From Inonotus obliquus (taxonomy: Eukaryota; Basidiomycota; Agaricomycetes; Hymenochaetales; Hymenochaetaceae): a DNA stretch of 43,145 nucleotides. Shown here one piece after another: positions 21,321 through 31,370 of the stretch (position 1 is its first letter; the number at the start of each line of letters is the position of its first letter). The DNA lies in the NCBI GenBank assembly GCA_032164295.1, contig JAJHTX010000015.1, forward strand, positions 1 to 43,145, given 5' to 3'. Below the pieces are notes generated by a model, which saw nothing but the letters and a program-made list of their open reading frames with translations, searched no databases and was not told the DNA's origin. A program made the translations under genes and the position numbers.

Positions 21321-21712
21321 ATAAAAAAATTTAATGTAAAAAATAAAAACTCTTCTTATTATGTAAGAGCTATCTCTGTTTAGAAATCTAAACAATAAAA
21401 AAGTAATTTGTATTCTCTTATGCTCTATTCTAGTTAATATAAAATAGGTATAAAGAAATAAAAAGAATTAACAATAATAAAACATAAGGAATAGTTAACT
21501 TACTTTTACAGGATGAGATATTACTGGTAATATTTAGTTTTTAAACTATAATTTATTTTGTTTTTACATTCCGAAAAGCTTGCAGTCTACAACTTGCAAA
21601 ACGAGTGTCCACTTGAGTCTACTGGAAACCACTTCCAGCGTCAGCGCCAACAATTACTACTGCAGATGTTATTTCATCCTAATTGGAGAGTAATGCTTTT
21701 CTGCGTTGAAAA
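21321..21712 (-). promoter_or_regulatory. Structured leader of copy D with conserved element E3
   Basis: Colinear with the copy B leader at 6974-7395. TATCTC 21371-21376 can pair with GAGATA 21516-21521, and inside it AAGTAA/TTACTT and CTTATG/CATAAG pair as in copy B although intervening bases differ. E3 lies at 21577-21712, in the gap between divergent genes (D on minus, 21706 ORF on plus). It may drive or process both transcripts. Confidence 0.55.
21577..21712. ncRNA. Conserved element E3
   Basis: About 131 of these bases match E2 (7258-7395) with only a handful of differences, all toward the ends; the middle ~85-90 bases are identical. The possible start codon of the next gene, TTG at 21706, lies at its edge. 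Predicted pairings are the same as in E2. Confidence 0.55.
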
Positions 21713-22083
21713 CTAATCTTAAAAACTTCTTTTGGAGTATACTTGTTTTTAGTAAACTTGATAGATTTATAACACCCAAAGTTTTATTTGTTTTAAGTTT
21801 AATAGGTGGTGCCTTTAAATGGTTAATGAGAGGTTTTACATTATTTAACTTAATAATGTTTGCCTGGATTTTCTATTTTAATACTCCAGTTATTACTGCA
21901 CAGTTATTAACAGGTTGGCTGCTAGACTTTTGTAGTATGCTAAAAATTACGTATACAGATACAGTTGCTAGATTTTTAGATTACCTGATAAATGTGGCAG
22001 AGAACGGTTTAAGAAGTGTTCCTAAACACCCGAAAACTCCAGTTGAATATCCTGATGGTGGTTTCTATAGACAATATAGATAA
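21706..22083 (+). CDS. Small membrane protein, unknown
   Basis: A 125-residue ORF if it starts at TTG 21706, which overlaps the end of element E3; starts further in are possible (for example ATG in MRGFTLFN). Two hydrophobic segments lie at about residues 25-60 and 60-75, followed by a hydrophilic, Pro-containing tail (KHPKTPVEYPDGG). It ends 9 bases before the next gene on the same strand, so the two are probably cotranscribed. I do not recognise the family. Confidence 0.5.
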   Translation: MKTNLKNFFWSILVFSKLDRFITPKVLFVLSLIGGAFKWLMRGFTLFNLIMFAWIFYFNTPVITAQLLTGWLLDFCSMLKITYTDTVARFLDYLINVAENGLRSVPKHPKTPVEYPDGGFYRQYR

Positions 22084-22092
22084 ATCTTTAAA

Positions 22093-23164
22093 ATGATTCA
22101 GGATTTACCTCCTAGACCGGATTACTCTAATGGAATTAAATCTAGATGGTACGACTTCTTGAGAGACGGTGAACAAATACAACCAATTAAGTATTTTGAT
22201 CCTGAACCTGAGAAAACTGAAACTTCTAAATCATTTAGTTTTATTAGAGACAATTGGCAATATTTTGCGGTGTTTGGGGGGTGTGGTAGCTGCTGGAGGC
22301 TTAATAATATATTTGTGGTCTCCTATTTCGACAGGGATTGTAACAATTGGTTCAGCAATTAAAACTGGAATTGTTGCAACAGGATCGGCTATTAAAGCTG
22401 GTTTTGATTATATCTGTGGTTACTTACCTACATTTGGTAAATCAGGCGACCCTGAGGGAGTTGTGCCCTTAGGTCCAACTTTACCGAATGATGAGGGAAA
22501 TGTTCCTTTAACAGAGATGACTCCTAGAAACACAGCGGGACCTAAACCCTTAACAGAGTCTGAGGTTATAGAAAGAGCTTTAGCTCTTAGACTTCCAGAC
22601 TCTCCGTCACATGAACCGTCTAGTTTCGGACAACTTTCTCCACAAGCTGTGGTTAATTTAACAAGTCCCGAACAAAGTTCGGTTGCATTACATTCAAGCA
22701 ACCACTCTCCGCTTCGACCGTTACCGGAACCCTGGCAAGAGTATATTGAATTAAGAGCACACAGAATAGCTGATGAGGCTCAAACTAGACTAGGGATCAA
22801 TGAAATGATTAGAACTCTTAGAGAAAACAATCTACCTGTCCCTGAGTTACCAGCTAGCGACCTATTCGGACTACCAGCTCCTTTGTCTAATGGTTCGTCT
22901 AGTGCATCTTCGGCTTTAGGTTTGAATCCTTCTTTCCAAGATGTTCCGCAAGCTGTAGTTGAGAATGCTCCATCAGCTATCACTCAAGGTGATCCTTTGG
23001 GTGTACAATCTCAAACTTCACCTGTTTTATATCAAGCTAATTTAGATCCGGAATTTTGTTTGTGCCTTCTACGGGAGGCAGTTCAAGATGAAATAAATAA
23101 TTCTTATACCTATAAATATATTACTAAACTCTCCTGTCTCTTATATTGTTTAAGTATTATATAA
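22093..23164 (+). pseudogene. Pro/Ser-rich protein with frameshift in a G run
   Basis: ATG at 22093 encodes MIQDLPPRPDYSNG and KYFDPEPEKTETSK, then a membrane approach (NWQYFAVFGG). The run of six Gs at 22275-22281 shifts the frame; with one G fewer it continues as GVVAAGGLIIYLWSP in the frame that stays open to 23164. The second part has a membrane segment and a Gly/Ile repeat (GIVTIGSAIKTGIVATGSAI), then a long Pro/Ser/Glu-rich soluble region and a Cys-containing end (EFCLCLL). A homopolymer frameshift could be real decay, programmed slippage or a sequencing error. Function is unknown. Confidence 0.55.
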
Positions 23165-23759
23165 CATCTTATGACTACAAGGGCAATAAACCGGCACAAT
23201 TTAAACCCTAAAACTAAACTTGATTAGCTATATAAGTTTTTATATATTAACCATTATTATCAAAACCATAATTATTGTTCCGTATGGTTTTATTTAAATT
23301 TTATCTATTTGTTTCTTCGTCTCATTCAATAAAAACGAGATAAAAATTTTTAAACTTAACATTTTTTTAGCGTTAAATTAATTTAAGATTATTAAAGGTT
23401 AATTCTACTTAAGAGTTAATTTCACCTCTGTTAGATTTAACTATAACTGTAGCTCTACCTAAGTTAACCACAAATTTTTCAGTTTCTAAAATGATTTGTG
23501 TAAAAAATGAAACAAATTGAGAACTAATTGAACTAAAGCTATAAAAATTATAGATTCAATCTCTAAATTTAGCAAATGTCACTTTTTATTTTAAGTTAAT
23601 AACTTTTGTTTTCATGTTTTTTTCTTATTAAACTTTTGAAAATAACTTTTTTTGTTTGTAAAATTAAAAACAAATTTGTGTAAAATAAGTTAGCTGACAG
23701 ATCTTTTCTGGTGTGATCACATAAACCTTAGATTTGAAAACTTAAATAAATAAAAATAA
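23165..23759. other. Intergenic
   Basis: No gene seen. AT-rich. AACTAAACTTGATT near 23211 recurs near 31082. Confidence 0.4.
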
Positions 23760-24002
23760 ATGAAACTGCTAATTATGTTAATAGGATATTGTTTAATCGC
23801 ATTATACATATTTGGTGTAATGGGTGCTTGTTTATATTTAATATATGTGCTAGTTCAACTATACTCAGGTAAATATATTCCTTCCGAGTATCGTTATTAT
23901 ACTTTATCTGTGATCAACATACTTTTTATGTTGCTTATTCAAGAAGGAATGAAACTATATTTTATTATAAACACAGTATTAGATTATTATTCCTTATTTT
24001 AA
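23760..24002 (+). CDS. 80-residue two-helix membrane protein
   Basis: ATG-initiated intact ORF. Helix one is at about residues 3-33 (LIALYIFGVMGACLYLIYV) and helix two at about 48-62 and onward, separated by a short polar loop (YSGKYIPSEYRYY). It lies 109 bases before the 24111 gene on the same strand. No family is recognised and it is not similar to the 36800 two-helix protein. Confidence 0.45.
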   Translation: MKLLIMLIGYCLIALYIFGVMGACLYLIYVLVQLYSGKYIPSEYRYYTLSVINILFMLLIQEGMKLYFIINTVLDYYSLF

Positions 24003-24110
24003 CAAGGTGAGTTGTTAGTACTTGCCAAATACTAAAACTAACTAATCTTTTTCTGGTTTTTATAAGATAAAATCTTAGAATATAAAATTATAAATAAAAA
24101 CAAAACAAAA

Positions 24111-26984
24111 ATGATGAAAACAATTAAAAATCTAATTAAACAAATTAGATCTAACAAAACAATATTTATTGCCTCAGTTAAATCTGCTGGGGTTTCTTTC
24201 GCAAAGATGTTACTAATTTACCGTTTAGAGAAAATAAGATTATTTAGACCAATAGTAATAATCTTTAGAGTATTTTTAAAATGGAGTGCATATACTTCTA
24301 TGTTCTCCTTAGCTTACTCTATACTTTGTAAAATATTTCATTTCCAATATGATGTAACCTTTTGGTTTAGTTTAGTTTACGGTATCAGGCTTGTGGCTAG
24401 TGAAGGTGTAATAGACTATTTCTTTGAAGCCTATGATAATATAATAGCTAAAACTAAAAATTTAGTTATTAAAATTTACAATAAATTTATTTCCAACCCA
24501 CAAACTATTGAAAAAGCAAATAAAATTAAAAACTCTAATGTTAAATTACAGGAAATTATTGATAAATATCAGGAGGAAGAATCTAGAAAGTTTAAAGAAA
24601 GAGAAGCTATTCGAAGGGCGGAATTGGAAAATAAGCGTTTAGAGGAACTAGATAAATTGAGAATGGAAAGATATAGAAATAAAGATAAAAGTTATTACAA
24701 CCTTTTCGGTAATAATGATGAAGCCTTAACTAGTGCTGAAACGCAAAATAAAACTAATTATTGGAATTATGTTTACTATGGGGTTCTTATTTTAGGTATT
24801 ATAGTTGGTGGTTACATTGCTTTTGCCAATTACAGTAGCTGGGTAAACGAATCAGATTCAGAGTTTGAATCGCCTCCTAGAAGACCAAGACCAAGAGGAT
24901 TAGATTTACAAACGCAACCGGGGGATTATCCGAATTCTTGGATACCTGAACCACGTCTAAGACCTGTAAATGAGGATGATGGAATTATATCAAAAGTTAG
25001 GGATAAAACTAAAGAGGGTGCAAATAAACTTGGTTCATACATACCAAATCCAATTAAAAACTATTTTTGGAAAAAAGTATGGCCCTTTGGAACTTTTGAG
25101 TACCATTCTCCTTCACCGGAACCAACAGGTTCCACAGAGATTAAAATTGCTGATGTAACTAAAGGTGATATACCTATTATTCCTGTGGGAGATCCCTCTA
25201 CTTCTAGCACTTTAACCGTACATGGTATTGCTGAAAGTGAGACTCCTAAAGCCGATGTAACTAAAGGTGATATACCAACAATTCATGTGGTGGTTCCCTC
25301 TGGTACTAGCTCTTTAATTGTAACTGGGACAGCTGAAAGTGAGACTCCTAAAGCAAGTGAAAATACTAGACTTATTGAAGAGGCTAAAGGAAAAGCTAAG
25401 GAAAGGGTACTAAAATCCCTTTCAGGTAGATTTGATGCGCAAACTTATGATTTGATGGGTATAGATTATGACCTTCAAACTCTGGAAGGTAATGCCTTAT
25501 TAGACTATTTAAGACACAAATCAGGGATTAGAGGTAAAGGAGAGATAGTGAGAGCTTATTTAGAATATAGAAATTTAGAGGTTCATTCTGAGTTACAGAA
25601 ATTGTTTCTCAAATATGGTTACTCTCTGCCTTTGGCTGAGGCTAGAATACCTGCACCTCTGCCATTTCCAAAAGAAGAAGGAGACTATGTTCCTGATCTT
25701 GAGGAATTACCAACTAGTCCTACTTCACAATCTTTTCCTACTTCTACTCCAACACCTACTCCAACTCCTGCTCCGCAAGATTTTAATCCAGAGGAAAGAT
25801 TTGCTACTGAAAAAAGAATGGTTCAATTCTTAAATCCTGAATTTGAAGGTATGAATTGGGAGGAAATCAATAAAGCTAGAGGACTAGAACCAGAGGTACC
25901 TGAAGATACTGTAGCTAGGACCAATCTCAATAAGTTGTTAAGTAGAGATCACAACCATGCAGAGATTGGTAAAGAAAACTGTTTTCTCTGTAACTTAAAT
26001 GAAAAAATACCTGAAACTTTGAAAATTACTAGCCTAATGGACGTAATAGCTGAAAAAATTAAAAATAACGAAATTGGTTTCGCTAAAGATGCTAATGCTT
26101 ACATAGCTCGTACTTTTGGGCACCCGAGGGCTTGTAAAAGTTGTTTTTCAATTAAAATAGCTTTCAAGTGTATTGGTAAATTCACTGACTTCGGAAATAG
26201 ATTGAGTGAGGGTCGGTAGGTGGAAACTAAAGAATTAAGTACCTTAATTGATTTAGCTAACGCGCTTAGAGGTAGATTGTTAGAAGACTCGGACCCTTAA
26301 AATATTGAATATTTAAACAGAGTTCAAGAAAGAAACTCTTCTGTTGAAAACAATCAAACCGAAGCTAGTAACTCAACTTCTTTAATTGATGGTCCGCCGG
26401 GTACCCTTCAAAATAGAAAAAGCTTTGTAAAAAGTAAGGATATTGTTAAAAATTTATTTAATGATAAACCGAGAGCTAGTAGATCTTACTCCACTTACGC
26501 TGATTCCAGATTAAGAATAAAAAGCTCAGGTGCTAACCCTAATCTATTTTCTGATTATTATCATGTTAACAATTTTAATAATTATGATTTTCCACATAAG
26601 TATTTTATGAAATTTTTTGATACTGTAAAAGATTTGGATAACCATAACTTTGTTATTGATGATATCGTGGATATTAAATCAATAGCTATGGATTATTGTA
26701 TCCTACTACAGATTAAAGTAATTTCTTGTGGAATTGTGAATAATTTCGGTAACAAACATTATCGTATTATTAGTAACAATATAGTTAAAAATAGACCAAG
26801 TTATACTCTTCACAATATTCCGATCTATTTAGATTCTAATCTTTATGATCTAATATTTTTCCATAGTAATAGAATTAATGATTTTACTAATAAAATTGAT
26901 TTTGTTAAATATGGTTTTGGTTTAGATATTGTTTTTAATTACAAATTTATTTCTTGTGATGAATTTGACAATTTGATTGACTAA
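24111..26984 (+). pseudogene. Large multidomain membrane protein interrupted by TAG and TAA
   Basis: From ATG at 24111 there are 702 codons, then TAG at 26217-26219; the same frame continues through TAA at 26298-26300 to a stop at 26984 (about 957 codons). Order: N-terminal hydrophobic region (residues 20-115), charged coiled-coil-like part (about 150-195), membrane helix (about 222-243), RPRPRG, a duplicated ~37-residue unit (DVTKGDIP ... AESETPK), a Pro/Thr repeat (TPTPTPAP), and cysteine pairs CFLC and CKSC with nearby His that could bind zinc. After the stops come SRSYSTYADS and a C-terminal NFNNYDFPHK domain homologous to 1588-2109. The downstream homology shows the frame was once continuous. 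If stops are obeyed, the products are a 702-residue protein and a 125-residue one from ATG 26607. Confidence 0.65.
25150..25350 (+). repeat. In-frame tandem duplication, ~100-bp unit
   Basis: Two units beginning GCTGATGTAACTAAAGGTGA or GCCGATGTAACTAAAGGTGA and ending GCTGAAAGTGAGACTCCTAA, inside the large ORF. The first and last thirds are nearly identical while the middle has diverged. Confidence 0.85.
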
Positions 26985-27174
26985 GTTAACCCTTTATTGT
27001 TATTTAAAACTAAAAGGTGTAGAGATAACGTTAACCCTATTAAATTTTACAATAAGTAATATAGCATTAAAACAAATTTGATACTATTTTTGCGCTAATC
27101 TTTTTCTAGTTATAGAAAATAGTTTCTATGGTTTAGAATAAATCATTGGAGTTTAAAATTATTAAAAAAAAAGC

Positions 27175-27636
27175 ATGAACAGAAGAAAAATTACACTATT
27201 AAAAATATATAAAAAACAAAATGAATTTGAGTTAGAGTTTTACACTCTCGGTGATTTTAATTATATTACAGTAACAGAACTAGTTTCTTGGGTTTTCTCT
27301 TATTTTCAACTAATTAATTCTAAATATGCTCCAGAACATATTACTAAATTATTAGAGGATAATTTTTATAACTTAAAAAGTATTAACATTAGATTATATT
27401 TAGTTGATTGGTTTACATTTATCACAACAGATAATCTTTTTAAACACAAATCATACACCAGTTACATTCACTTAGTTTATTCACCAAAAATAAGTAAACA
27501 CGGAATAGCTAAAGAAGCTAGTTTGTTTACTAAAAGATACGAAAAAGAAATACTGAAAAAAGCACCGGAAGTTAAAGAAGGTGAATATTATTCAGTAAAA
27601 TTTGTTATAGTAATCCCTAGAAAAGGAAATAATTAA
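27175..27636 (+). CDS. Soluble basic protein of 153 residues, unknown
   Basis: ATG-initiated intact ORF, mostly hydrophilic, with 'NRRKITLLKIY' at the start and KKAPEVKEGEYY then VIVIPRKG at the end. A related fragment, RAPEGSKEDLAL with IITIPRSKKG, is on the opposite strand at 28497-28730, so this is a small family. A structured repeat and three tRNA-like sequences follow it. I cannot assign a function. Confidence 0.55.
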   Translation: MNRRKITLLKIYKKQNEFELEFYTLGDFNYITVTELVSWVFSYFQLINSKYAPEHITKLLEDNFYNLKSINIRLYLVDWFTFITTDNLFKHKSYTSYIHLVYSPKISKHGIAKEASLFTKRYEKEILKKAPEVKEGEYYSVKFVIVIPRKGNN

Positions 27637-27663
27637 CAAATTAAGGTTTCTTTAGTTTCTTAA

Positions 27664-27812
27664 ATACCGTCCTGAGTAAGACGGTAAACTGCTCAAACTA
27701 AAGATAGTTTTCCGCCTGGTAATACTTATTTAATTTGTTTAAAGTTGAGCCGTAGATAAAACAAATAGTCCAAAACAAGACGGTAAACTGTTATAAAACT
27801 ATCGGGCGGGGT
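27664..27812 (+). ncRNA. Structured repeat with pseudoknot potential, copy 2
   Basis: Hairpin TACCGTC 27665-27671 / GACGGTA 27680-27686. Then GATAGTTTT 27703-27711 is exactly complementary to AAAACTATC 27795-27803, while CCGCC 27712-27716 is complementary to GGCGG 27805-27809. Because the order is A-B-A'-B', the two helices would form a pseudoknot. AAGACGGTAAACTG occurs twice (near 27679 and 27778). It is colinear in part with 8968-9063. No known family is recognised. Confidence 0.5.
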
Positions 27813-27875
27813 TTAATTAACCCTTCCCTAAGGGAAAGAAAACAAAATAAAACAAAAGAATAATTTTTAAAACCA

Positions 27876-27953
27876 AGAAGTATAACTCAATTAGGCAGAG
27901 TATTTGTAAAAAAACAAAATCAAAAGATATTGGTTCGATTCCATTTACTTCTC
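27876..27953 (+). tRNA. tRNA-like element T3
   Basis: Acceptor AGAAGTA/TACTTCT is a perfect seven pairs; D stem ACTC/GAGT; T arm ATTGG-TTCGATT-CCATT has one mismatch. The anticodon arm TTTGT/ACAAA leaves an all-A loop with no U before the anticodon, and the variable region is extended. Unlikely to decode. Confidence 0.45.
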
Positions 27954-27993
27954 TTAAGGGACTAAGTAGTTCAAATACTTAGTTCCTTACCAA

Positions 27994-28064
27994 AGAAGAA
28001 TAACTCAAAAGGCAGAGTCTTTGTTAATAAACAAAAGATATTGGTTCAATTCCATTTTCTTCTA
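27994..28064 (+). tRNA. tRNA-like element T4
   Basis: Acceptor AGAAGAA/TTCTTCT perfect; D stem ACTC/GAGT; T arm with one mismatch; anticodon stem TTTGT/ACAAA with a six-base loop TAATAA, too short for a normal anticodon loop. The acceptor differs from T3 on both sides in compensating fashion (GTA/TAC versus GAA/TTC). Confidence 0.45.
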
Positions 28065-28083
28065 TTTAATATTTTTAACCACA

Positions 28084-28155
28084 AGCAGTATAACTCAATT
28101 GGTAGAGTGTTCGATTTTTAATTGAAAGATATTGGTTCAATTCCAGTTACTACTT
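28084..28155 (+). tRNA. tRNA-like element T5 (Lys-UUU)
   Basis: The best of the tRNA-like series: anticodon stem TTCGA/TTGAA with a normal seven-base loop TTTTTAA (anticodon TTT). Acceptor AGCAGTA/TACTACT has one C-A mismatch, and T stem ATTGG/CCAGT has one imperfect pair. Possibly functional, but trnK at 38000-38072 is better. Confidence 0.5.
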
Positions 28156-28197
28156 TACACTAATACCTTTTTATTATTTAATCTTGTTTAAGATAAG

Positions 28198-28470
28198 GAA
28201 AAATCCTTATATACTACTAAATCCAAGTTTTTTGGTTGCTTTTTTCAAATTGCAAAAGGCGCGCGCGAATAGTAGTATAGTTATTCAATGTTAACAAAAC
28301 ACTCCTGAACAATAACAATTGTTATTTTTAAATGGTATATGAAACACTCCTGACAATCATTATTGTAGACTAGGATCTTTTTTGTATGACAACTCTGAAC
28401 AACAATAACCACTTTTTTTTCTTTTGTTGCTATCTGCTCTCGTGTATTACATCCTTATATACTACTAAAA
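28198..28470 (+). repeat. Dispersed intergenic repeat, copy 2
   Basis: It runs between TATATACTACTA motifs at 28198-28209 and 28456-28467. Inside are CTCCTGAACAA (near 28311), ACTCCTGAC (near 28347), AGACTAGGATC and CTCTGAAC, in the same order as 7864-8055. A GC-rich spot GGCGCGCGCG is at 28259-28267. No ORF. Confidence 0.65.
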
Positions 28471-28496
28471 ATTTTATTTTAAATTAAATAATTTTG

Positions 28497-28730
28497 TTAG
28501 TTTGTTTTTAAATACAAATTTATTTCTTGTGATGAATTTTCTACTACCCTTATATTATCATATAACCCCCTATAGGGGTTAAATTTCAATTCTTTTTGAT
28601 TTATATAATATAATACAGATTTACGAAACTTGAAGATTAATTGTCCTTTTTTACTTCTAGGAATTGTGATAATTAATCTTTGTGCGAGTGCTAAATCTTC
28701 TTTTGAGCCCTCAGGAGCTCTTCGTTTAAA
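28497..28730 (-). pseudogene. Remnant related to the 27175 protein
   Basis: An open frame of 77 codons on the minus strand without a start codon (it opens after a TAG). KRRAPEGSKEDLALAQ and IITIPRSKKG align with the end of the 27175 protein, but the frame runs on (FKFRKSVLYYINQKELKF). Its last dozen codons are antisense to a short + strand fragment at 28506-28540 that matches the end of the 24111-26984 gene (YKFISCDEF). So two remnants of opposite polarity are joined here. Confidence 0.45.
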
Positions 28731-28869
28731 CTAGAAAAAGTACTAGTTAAACATGTAAACGGAAAAGTCTAGTAAAAACAATTTAGTATTTTTGCTTAAA
28801 CTAGAAAAAAACATAACAATAAAAATAGTTAATTTTTTTTAGTTGTTTTAAACTTTTTTTTTTTGTAGT

Positions 28870-30306
28870 TTAATATTTTAATAAATTATTAAATAATAAA
28901 TTGACGAAATAAAAAAAAATAAAAAGATATAAAAACAAAAGTCTATAATAAAAATCTACCATAAATTTTAAATTTTTACTTTTACTTATAGACTCTAAAA
29001 CCTCAGATGTTTTATTTAAAAAAGAAGGCATAAATACAGAGTTAGTTATTTTATTTTTACTAATTAAATAAATCATTAATAATATAAAAATATAACGTAA
29101 TATAAAGATTACGCTAATAATTATTAATAGCAATATTAAATATTTTCCTACTATAGGATTTCTTATTGTATTAAATATTATATTTATAATATTAATATCA
29201 TAATAATTCAATATTGTAACAATAAATAATAAAACTAAAAACCCAAGAAACCAAATCCAATTAAATTTCTTATTCCCTTTAAAGCCTAAAAAACTTAACA
29301 AAGATATATTTATATTTTCAGCTAAACGAGATAATACGTCTGAACCTTTAATTATCACTCGTTCGGTGGCAATTTCTTTTGAAGATAATAGAGGTAACGC
29401 CATGTTTAACAAAGCACCTGTGATCACAGGAGCCCCCACCAGCATAAAAAACATTATCTCTCTCCGTGCTTGGAAGTAGTAAGCTGAGCTAGCCTTACCA
29501 TACTCAGGCATAGGCAATACTTTACCGAATGTTTTCACAACACCTCTATATATCAGTAAGGGAGTTATAACACTTAAGGCAACAGTACCTATATTAATTA
29601 ACAAGGGATTTTCTCTAAGAACTTCAAGTATAGGCTCAATTTTTTCACTAAATTTAGTAAGTAATTGATTAACAGTGACATCTCCCGCACTACCTAAAGG
29701 TTTGAATTCACTAACTACTTCACTAGTTTGTGCTACAATATTTGAAACTTCTTGACCCTGACCACTACTAACTTTGTGAGCTCTTAAAAATTCCTGGATT
29801 TGGGGGGATTTGATAATATCAGATTGATTTTGGCTGTCAATCAATTCATTTCTATTTTTTTTTTTAGAGTCAAAAATTCCTACAAAAGAGTTCCAAGAAA
29901 AACCAGAGTCGCTAGAGCTGCTTACAGCATTGTCCACATGTTTAACAAGCTCATTATACTGTGGTCCGGAATTTTCTAACCTGTTTAAACCCCGATCGGC
30001 TTGTCTATCTAACGAAGAGAAACTCTGATGAAAATCTTCGATCATTTCAGCCCTTTTGTGTTTGTTTTTAGCCTCTATCAATTCATTTAAACTGTTTTGT
30101 AAAGATTCTAATGCCTGAGGATCGTCTATTTTGAGAGTTCTGTTAGCATCTTGTAAGTTAACTCCTTCTTCATTTAACTTACTACTTGTAGGTGAAACTC
30201 TAAATAAAATACTAGGAATAAAAATATTTATTATTCTTTTTAACATTAATTTAATTTTAAAAAAAAAGTTTACTTTCACTTGTAAAATTTTTGTTGTGTG
30301 TTTCAT
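28870..30306 (-). CDS. Accessory membrane protein, 478 residues
   Basis: An intact ATG-initiated ORF. The N-terminal half is hydrophilic with a likely coiled coil (residues 60-130), then Ser-rich (VSSSSDSGFSW). The C-terminal half has five or six membrane helices: about 238-258, 286-312, 348-366, 390-420 and 455-474, with MLVGAPVITGALLNMALPLL in the second. The last ~130 residues are shared with the broken gene at 10693-11445. The layout (soluble N-terminus, Gly/Ala-rich membrane pair, C-terminal helix pair with a basic loop) resembles copy D. Function is unknown; inner-membrane location is inferred. Confidence 0.6.
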   Translation of the reverse strand: MKHTTKILQVKVNFFFKIKLMLKRIINIFIPSILFRVSPTSSKLNEEGVNLQDANRTLKIDDPQALESLQNSLNELIEAKNKHKRAEMIEDFHQSFSSLDRQADRGLNRLENSGPQYNELVKHVDNAVSSSSDSGFSWNSFVGIFDSKKKNRNELIDSQNQSDIIKSPQIQEFLRAHKVSSGQGQEVSNIVAQTSEVVSEFKPLGSAGDVTVNQLLTKFSEKIEPILEVLRENPLLINIGTVALSVITPLLIYRGVVKTFGKVLPMPEYGKASSAYYFQARREIMFFMLVGAPVITGALLNMALPLLSSKEIATERVIIKGSDVLSRLAENINISLLSFLGFKGNKKFNWIWFLGFLVLLFIVTILNYYDINIINIIFNTIRNPIVGKYLILLLIIISVIFILRYIFILLMIYLISKNKITNSVFMPSFLNKTSEVLESISKSKNLKFMVDFYYRLLFLYLFIFFYFVNLLFNNLLKY

Positions 30307-31370
30307 AGTTTACTAAAAATTAAATTTTTTTGGCGAATTATACGTGCCGAATGTTTAACCAACCCAAATAGTTTTTACAAACTATTCCAAGACTTTTCAC
30401 AAAGTTTGTTAAGGCTAACTCAATCTAATAATTAATTTAATTAACTTTATCTAGTGATAAATATTGAGTTGCACTATCTAAACTTACCCTTAATGTTTAA
30501 ATAAAGGAAGTACTAGTTATAAAACTTATAATTCAGAAAGAAAAAAAACTTTATCTGCAAAAGACTATTTTACTAGTTTAGATAGAGCAGTTTAGGCTCC
30601 TTAGCTCACGAGCGAATTCCCTGGTTAATAAAACCTGATGGTTTTACTAAATTTAGAGTATAATATAAAATATTATGTTTATATTAAAATCGTATTGTAA
30701 TAACAAAAATGTTAATATTTACTATCTCTTATAGTTATAATATTGTATATCGATTTTTGAAGCTTAAAATCCAACACAGCTCACAAATTTGACTATAACA
30801 GGTAGAGTGTTTAGATAAAAACTAAAATATATTGGTTCGACTCCGGCGGCAGTAATGACCCTTTGATAGTACTAGGTAAAATAGATGTCCCTTTCAGCGG
30901 ACCCGCTAATTAAATGTAGATGAAGATATTAAATTTAAAGAGCTGTTAATTAAAGTTAATTGTCGCGAATTTAGTTAAAAAGACTAACAAGATCTTGAGA
31001 CAATTTTTAATTAAATTAAATGAATTAAACATAATTATTTTCATTAGGACAAACCGACTGATCCCGACTATTTTACACACAAAACTAAACTTGATTCAAC
31101 TAATTTGTTAAGTAACTCAATATTTAACCCTAAAACAATTTCGTTCATAGCTGTTTACTTTTCACTGAAAAAACAACAAATAATTTAATAAATCCTTTAA
31201 ATAACAAACAAAAATTAGAAAGATTAATTGTTTAATGTTTATTAATAAAAAAAAAATTTTTGTTTAAAAATCAAATTTAATTTTATTTAAAAATAATAAA
31301 TATTATAAAAATAAAGTTAATCTTGGATAGGGCTATATAAATAAACTTAAATAAGTTTATTGTTTTTTTC
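30307..31370. other. Intergenic with one degenerate tRNA-like sequence
   Basis: No ORF that I can support. At about 30785-30855 a tRNA-like remnant has D arm ...GGTA-GAGT, anticodon stem TTTAG/CTAAA with a seven-base loop ATAAAAA, and T arm ATTGG-TTCGACT-CCGGC. A patch with hairpins lies around 30590-30660. The rest is AT-rich. Confidence 0.4.

Noticed and set aside
22420..22983. Two minus-strand open frames of 93 and 67 codons
   Set aside because: Antisense shadows of the Pro/Ser-rich + strand gene, with no start context or homology.
28084..28155. T5 as a second genuine trnK
   Set aside because: The loop is normal but acceptor and T stems have mismatches, it belongs to a series of degenerate copies, and a well-paired trnK exists at 38000-38072.
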